A stretch of 36,920 nt of DNA from Verrucomicrobiota bacterium. Lineage in GTDB: Bacteria; Verrucomicrobiota; Verrucomicrobiia; Chthoniobacterales; UBA10450. Made by a program: the position numbers and the translations under genes. The notes under the pieces were generated by a model that was not told where the DNA came from, did no database searches, and saw only the letters and a list, made by a program, of their open reading frames with translations. Positions within the stretch are counted from its first letter, which is position 1. Every line of letters starts with the position of its first letter. The stretch is from assembly GCA_003218915.1 (NCBI GenBank), contig QHPC01000239.1, forward strand, positions 1-36,920, in the 5' to 3' direction. This document shows positions 33,324 through 36,920 of the stretch, in pieces.

Positions 33324-34373
33324 TTAGTCGGTTGTGCGCCGCAGCGTGATAACACTGGGGTTTTTGCCGGGCCGATACATCGACGCGCCGTAACAGAGCG
33401 CCGCGGATTTTTCGCGCGCGTAGCGAATCTCGCTCAGCTTTTCGTCCCAGTGTTCCATATAGGAACAATTCGCTGTTTTCTTGCTGCCTGGGATGGGCAC
33501 GTAGCGATTCTCTGTAAATGTGAGAAACGCTGCTTCGCCAGGCAGCGGAATCGGAGCAGCCCAATTCGGCGATAACCTGACCAGGCGCGGGCCGGCGAGA
33601 TCGAGCGCGAAAACCGTGTCGCCGTCGGTGCTGTTTAAATGCAAATCGAAAAATGCAACGTGCAGCGTCCCTTCGAAGAGAAAATGCTGATCCTTATCCT
33701 GGTTCTCGTGAAGCAATCCGAACACGCCATAAAATCCGGGTAACTTTCCAAATTCCGTTTCCTGTGCTGTTTTCAGATCGCGGAGCAGGTAATGTTTTCC
33801 ATGACCTGGCCCGTCGATCTGATCATCTTCATCGTTTGGATCTTCGCGTAAGATCAATTCGACAGAACCATCAGGTGATTTGTAAGTGGGTATCGCCGTC
33901 GCGCTGGGAGATGCCGATTCCTCAGGTGATACTGACCGGTTGGGAGATGCGGGTTCTTCGGGCTCGACGTTTGTGAAATACGGCGAGCTTTTAGCTGAGG
34001 AGTACCAATCAGGGGCAGCCTCCAGTTTTTTCAATGCTTTGCCAAGTGGATCAACGCTCCAAAATTCGCGAGCGTTATTGGTTTCTTCGCGCGTGAAGAC
34101 AATCACGTTTCCATCAGGCGCAAAAATCGGAGCGGAATCCTGTCCAGAGTCATCATTCGTTAATTGCCGCAGCAGTTTTCCATCTTCGCCATACAAATAG
34201 AGGTGGGAGTGGCTCGTTCCCCCCGCTTGCAGATAACGGATTGCGATCACGATTTCCGAAGCGTCTCCGCCGGCTTCCCAAGCAGCAAAGACGCGCCCGT
34301 GAGGAGCAAAATTCCAAGAGTGCAGCGGATCATCGCAGCGGAAGTTGAATCGTGCTGGGATGGGTTGCGTCAT
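33324..34373 (-). CDS. TolB/WD40-like propeller protein
   Basis: I choose ATG 34373 (MTQPIPARFNFRCDDPLHSW), which overlaps the 3' end of the upstream hydrolase gene by 44 bp; the frame extends to 34427 but without better support. The 349-residue product has two clear PD40-type blades, HSWNFAPHGRVFAAWE and SAPIFAPDGNVIVFTREE, and YKSPDGSVELIL. A Ser/Pro/Glu-rich low-complexity linker (about 155-180) separates the halves. No signal peptide is visible, unlike the other propellers in the window, so it may be cytoplasmic or the true start may lie elsewhere. The role is unknown; the genomic link is to peptidase-like and CocE/NonD hydrolases. Confidence 0.65.
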   Translation of the reverse strand: MTQPIPARFNFRCDDPLHSWNFAPHGRVFAAWEAGGDASEIVIAIRYLQAGGTSHSHLYLYGEDGKLLRQLTNDDSGQDSAPIFAPDGNVIVFTREETNNAREFWSVDPLGKALKKLEAAPDWYSSAKSSPYFTNVEPEEPASPNRSVSPEESASPSATAIPTYKSPDGSVELILREDPNDEDDQIDGPGHGKHYLLRDLKTAQETEFGKLPGFYGVFGLLHENQDKDQHFLFEGTLHVAFFDLHLNSTDGDTVFALDLAGPRLVRLSPNWAAPIPLPGEAAFLTFTENRYVPIPGSKKTANCSYMEHWDEKLSEIRYAREKSAALCYGASMYRPGKNPSVITLRRTTD

Positions 34374-36183
34374 GATACACCTGCACGTGGCAACTGCGCG
34401 CGTCCTTTGCCGTTTCTTCGGCGACAACTCCGCCCGAGCAATAATTCTTTTGCCACTGCGTCGAATTTGGGGACGACACGACCAGGCGAAGCCGGCTGCC
34501 TTTCATCAGGCGGCGAGCGACGAAGAGACCGGGATTGAAATCGCAGCGCACTAATTCGCCTGGCTTCACTAGTTTGGCTTCGCGCAGTGAATCGCGGTAG
34601 CGCAAACGGCGAGTATCGCTCCAGAGCAGGATGCTGGTGCCATCCGGCTGGATTTCATACAGGTTGGCGGAGAGATCGACATCAGGTGTGTCGATCGATA
34701 CCCACAACGTTACCGCCGGACAGCCGATGAACGGTGTTTCGTTGAGAAGCGCGTCCGTGTGGTACACCAAACCATCATTGCCAATACTCAAAGGATACGT
34801 TTGATCGATACCTGCCGTTTTCTCTTTCGGATCGATCCCATCAACTGTTTCGCCACGCGTGGTATCCAGCGGATCGTAGGTGAAAGTGTCCGAACCGTCA
34901 TTGGGCCGCTTTTCGACAAGCGAGCCGGAACGAAACAATCCATTCGCGTCGCCGTTTTTCGAATCGAGGTAAAAGATTTTCGGGTTCGCGACCAGTGTTT
35001 CGAAATTATCGGCGTACTTCCACTCGCCATTGGCGCCGCTGTTGCCGGCTGCGAGCAAATAGTAAGCAACCTGGTTCTTGAGAAATTCCGGCCGCGGGCC
35101 GCTTTTCATTGTCCAGTCATACCATTGCCGATGCAGATCATTCAGATCGATAACGGCTCCGGGTCCGAACTTTACGCCGGCGACTTCATCCGTAGGTGTA
35201 CGCGTGCCCGCGTGATCCCACGGGCCGATGACCAGAAAATGTTTCGCGCGGACTTCTGGAGAGCTGTTTGCCAGATGATCTCGGTAATAGCTAAGTGCGC
35301 CAAGCTCATCCCCATCGTATTGCGCCGTGATTGTCAGGACGGGGACAGTGATTTTTTGGAACTGCTCGCGCGTTGGTACCATCGCGTCGTAGTACGCATC
35401 GAGTGTGGGATGTTTGAGGATGCGTTGAAAATTGACGGACGGATTTCCGACAAACGAGTCCAACGATTTGAAGGGGATATGTTTCTTGTAGGCATCGAGG
35501 AACTTCGTTCGCCAAAATTTTTGATCACCGAAAAGGTTTTGCTGTCCGGTCCGGCCACTGGTGAAAGTGTACCATTGCATGTCGTACGATATGCCGACAT
35601 TCTGGGAAAACGGATAATCGAGACCCGGATGAGCGGCCGCTGCGGGAACAATCGTCGCCAAGTGTGGCGGGAATTCTTTCGCCGTTGCCCATTGATCAAA
35701 CCCCGCGTACGAACCGCCCCACATCGCAACTTTTCCGTCGCAAAATGGTTGTTTAGCGAACCACTCGACCAAGTCGTGCCCGTCCCGAGGATCATTTGCA
35801 AACGGCTCGAATTCGCCGCCGGAATTTCCGCGACCGCGAACGTCGACGAGCGCGAATGCGTAGCCATGCGATGCGAAGTAAGCGCCGCGCGCGTGATAGC
35901 TATCAGAGATGTAAGGCGTCAGGGTGAAGATGACCGGCGTCTTCGGTGACGAGCCATCGGGAGTTTTCGGCAAATATAACGTTGCGTTCAGCTCCACCTT
36001 GTCACGCATGGGAATCTTTACGCCCCAGCGGAGATCGTAATCGGTCGGTGCCGGCGAGGCGGATGGCGTGGCAGTTAGGGTTTGTGCAATGACGTTTGTG
36101 GCGAAGGCCGTGCAATGCGCGGCAGCTAAGATCGACAACCCCGAAATAATCGGGGACCGCGAAAAATCTCGGAGTTTCATCAT
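34330..36183 (-). CDS. CocE/NonD family hydrolase (X-Pro dipeptidyl-peptidase-like), secreted
   Basis: The start is at one of two adjacent ATGs (36183 or 36180), giving a signal peptide (MMKLRDFSRSPIISGLSILA, then AAAHCTAFATNVIAQ); the frame reaches 36216 without support. The protein has about 617 residues. The alpha/beta hydrolase core shows the DVRGRGNSGGEF oxyanion region, the nucleophile serine in WGGSYAGFDQW (S158), the acid in TAQYDGDELG and the histidine in GPWDHAGT. The C-terminal half is the jelly-roll domain of X-Pro dipeptidyl-peptidases and cocaine esterase (VTLWVSIDTPDVDLSANLYE; RCDFNPGLFVARRLMKGSRL). It is likely a secreted peptidase or ester hydrolase acting outside the cytoplasm. 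It overlaps the next gene by 44 bp, suggesting coupling. Confidence 0.9.
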   Translation of the reverse strand: MMKLRDFSRSPIISGLSILAAAHCTAFATNVIAQTLTATPSASPAPTDYDLRWGVKIPMRDKVELNATLYLPKTPDGSSPKTPVIFTLTPYISDSYHARGAYFASHGYAFALVDVRGRGNSGGEFEPFANDPRDGHDLVEWFAKQPFCDGKVAMWGGSYAGFDQWATAKEFPPHLATIVPAAAAHPGLDYPFSQNVGISYDMQWYTFTSGRTGQQNLFGDQKFWRTKFLDAYKKHIPFKSLDSFVGNPSVNFQRILKHPTLDAYYDAMVPTREQFQKITVPVLTITAQYDGDELGALSYYRDHLANSSPEVRAKHFLVIGPWDHAGTRTPTDEVAGVKFGPGAVIDLNDLHRQWYDWTMKSGPRPEFLKNQVAYYLLAAGNSGANGEWKYADNFETLVANPKIFYLDSKNGDANGLFRSGSLVEKRPNDGSDTFTYDPLDTTRGETVDGIDPKEKTAGIDQTYPLSIGNDGLVYHTDALLNETPFIGCPAVTLWVSIDTPDVDLSANLYEIQPDGTSILLWSDTRRLRYRDSLREAKLVKPGELVRCDFNPGLFVARRLMKGSRLRLVVSSPNSTQWQKNYCSGGVVAEETAKDARSCHVQVYHDATHPSTIQLPLR

Positions 36184-36361
36184 GCGCGATTCAAGCGAAG
36201 AAAGTGCAGGACACAAGAAACTTGATTTAAGGACTGAGTTTCTCGTTTGACTGATGGCTCGTCAAAAGCGATGCGAGGACGGTTTGAGACAGACATGTGG
36301 TTCTATGAACTCGGCCTTGGTCCCTGATTTGCAGGACAGCGAGTTTGCGAGACGATAGGCA

Positions 36362-36920
36362 ATGGCGCGCGAGCTTTCGAAGGACACGAAAGATCTTAGA
36401 GGTACGACTCAGCAGAGCGTGCCGACGTCCGAGTCGAAATCAAAGTCTGCCCAGCCGGCGAATTCTCGAATCACTTCTTTGACTGCGGTACAGTTACTCT
36501 GCGCCGGGACCGTGTTTCTTGTCGCGCTCCTTCTTTATAGCCGGACGCTCGCGCCGACGGTCACTCCGACTGACAGCGGCGAGCTAATCGTAGTTGCCCG
36601 GGGCCTGGGGATCGCGCATCCACCGGGCGTTCCGTTATGGATTATTCTCGCTCATCTCGCGTCGCTAGTGCCCTTTGGAAACGTCGCGCAGCGGATCAAT
36701 CTTTCGTCCGCGCTTTTCGCGGCGCTTGCTTGCGCAATGCTCACGTTAGTCGTGGCGGAGCTGATCATTACAGCGTCATATCTAGCTGCGGCGAAGCGAC
36801 GAAAGAGAGGCACCAAGAAGCCCGAGGAATTGGGTGTTACGCATCTTATGGTGGCTGCGCCCGCGCTGGGCGCGGGATTGCTCATGGCGTTTTCCCGCAC
36901 GCTTTGGTCGTATGCGACGA
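36362..36920 (+). CDS. DUF2723 family membrane protein (3' end outside window)
   Basis: ATG 36362 opens a frame that runs off the right edge after 186 codons. After a polar tail of about 40 residues comes a membrane helix (TAVQLLCAGTVFLVALLLYS), then the DUF2723 signature TLAPTVTPTDSGELIVVARG and LGIAHPPGVPLWIILAHLAS, and NVAQRINLSSALFAALACAM. DUF2723 proteins are multi-span membrane proteins with a GT-C glycosyltransferase-like layout (the acidic residue in TDSGEL sits in the first loop, as in that fold). The donor and acceptor are unknown. A more basic loop (AAAKRRKRGTKKP) follows the third helix. The gene is divergent from the CocE/NonD gene (178 bp between starts); I see no other feature in that gap. 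Confidence 0.85.
   Translation, partial: MARELSKDTKDLRGTTQQSVPTSESKSKSAQPANSRITSLTAVQLLCAGTVFLVALLLYSRTLAPTVTPTDSGELIVVARGLGIAHPPGVPLWIILAHLASLVPFGNVAQRINLSSALFAALACAMLTLVVAELIITASYLAAAKRRKRGTKKPEELGVTHLMVAAPALGAGLLMAFSRTLWSYAT

Noticed and set aside
34759-35949. Plus-strand open frame of 396 codons
   Set aside because: It is antisense to the CocE/NonD hydrolase, whose motifs are clear; long antisense frames are common at this GC content.

Overview
The window looks like chromosomal DNA of a Gram-negative soil bacterium, most likely Verrucomicrobiota of the Chthoniobacterales/Spartobacteria type. This is inferred from the gene families (DUF5069, DUF2723, DUF3667, paired DUF885 proteins, TolB-like propellers, a tuf-trnW-secE-nusG-rplK block), from many starts without a clear Shine-Dalgarno sequence, and from the abundance of short palindromic repeats. 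No 16S gene is present, so the lineage stays an inference.

Layout. 1-2178 (minus) is the edge of an integrated element: a broken tyrosine integrase followed by two unrecognised genes, all joined by ATGA overlaps. 2361-6492 holds recA and alaS. 6650-9747 (minus) is an operon of a DUF3667 membrane protein and two tandem TolB-like propeller paralogues. 9890-13055 holds a broken amino-acid permease, a DUF5069 gene and a broken GH26-like hydrolase. 13167-15301 holds an OsmC-like protein, a sugar-nucleotide epimerase and a methyltransferase. 15302-15984 is a long non-coding leader with a probable cobalamin riboswitch and several structured repeats, followed by a BtuB-like TonB-dependent receptor. 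Then come a Fic protein, rmuC, an SDR, a DUF885 peptidase-like protein, a carboxy-terminal protease and tsaD, a polyprenyl synthase, an EamA permease and a TPR protein. 28759-31618 is the translation/transcription block tRNA-Thr, tuf, tRNA-Trp, secE, nusG, rplK. The window ends with a second DUF885 protein, a TolB-like protein and a CocE/NonD hydrolase (minus), and the start of a DUF2723 membrane protein.

Two patterns stand out. First, families of short palindromic repeats occur between genes and also in frame inside two housekeeping genes: a 65-bp cloverleaf-like element in alaS and a roughly 96-bp inverted-repeat element in tsaD. Another cloverleaf element lies inside the probable cobalamin riboswitch, and another ends six bases before the tsaD start codon. 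Second, six otherwise well-conserved genes (integrase, permease, GH26-like, epimerase, rmuC, polyprenyl synthase) each seem to lack an internal block of roughly 60-120 bp. Three of these losses break the frame and three keep it. This is either an unusual run of microdeletions or an assembly artefact, and it should be settled before any of these genes is called non-functional.
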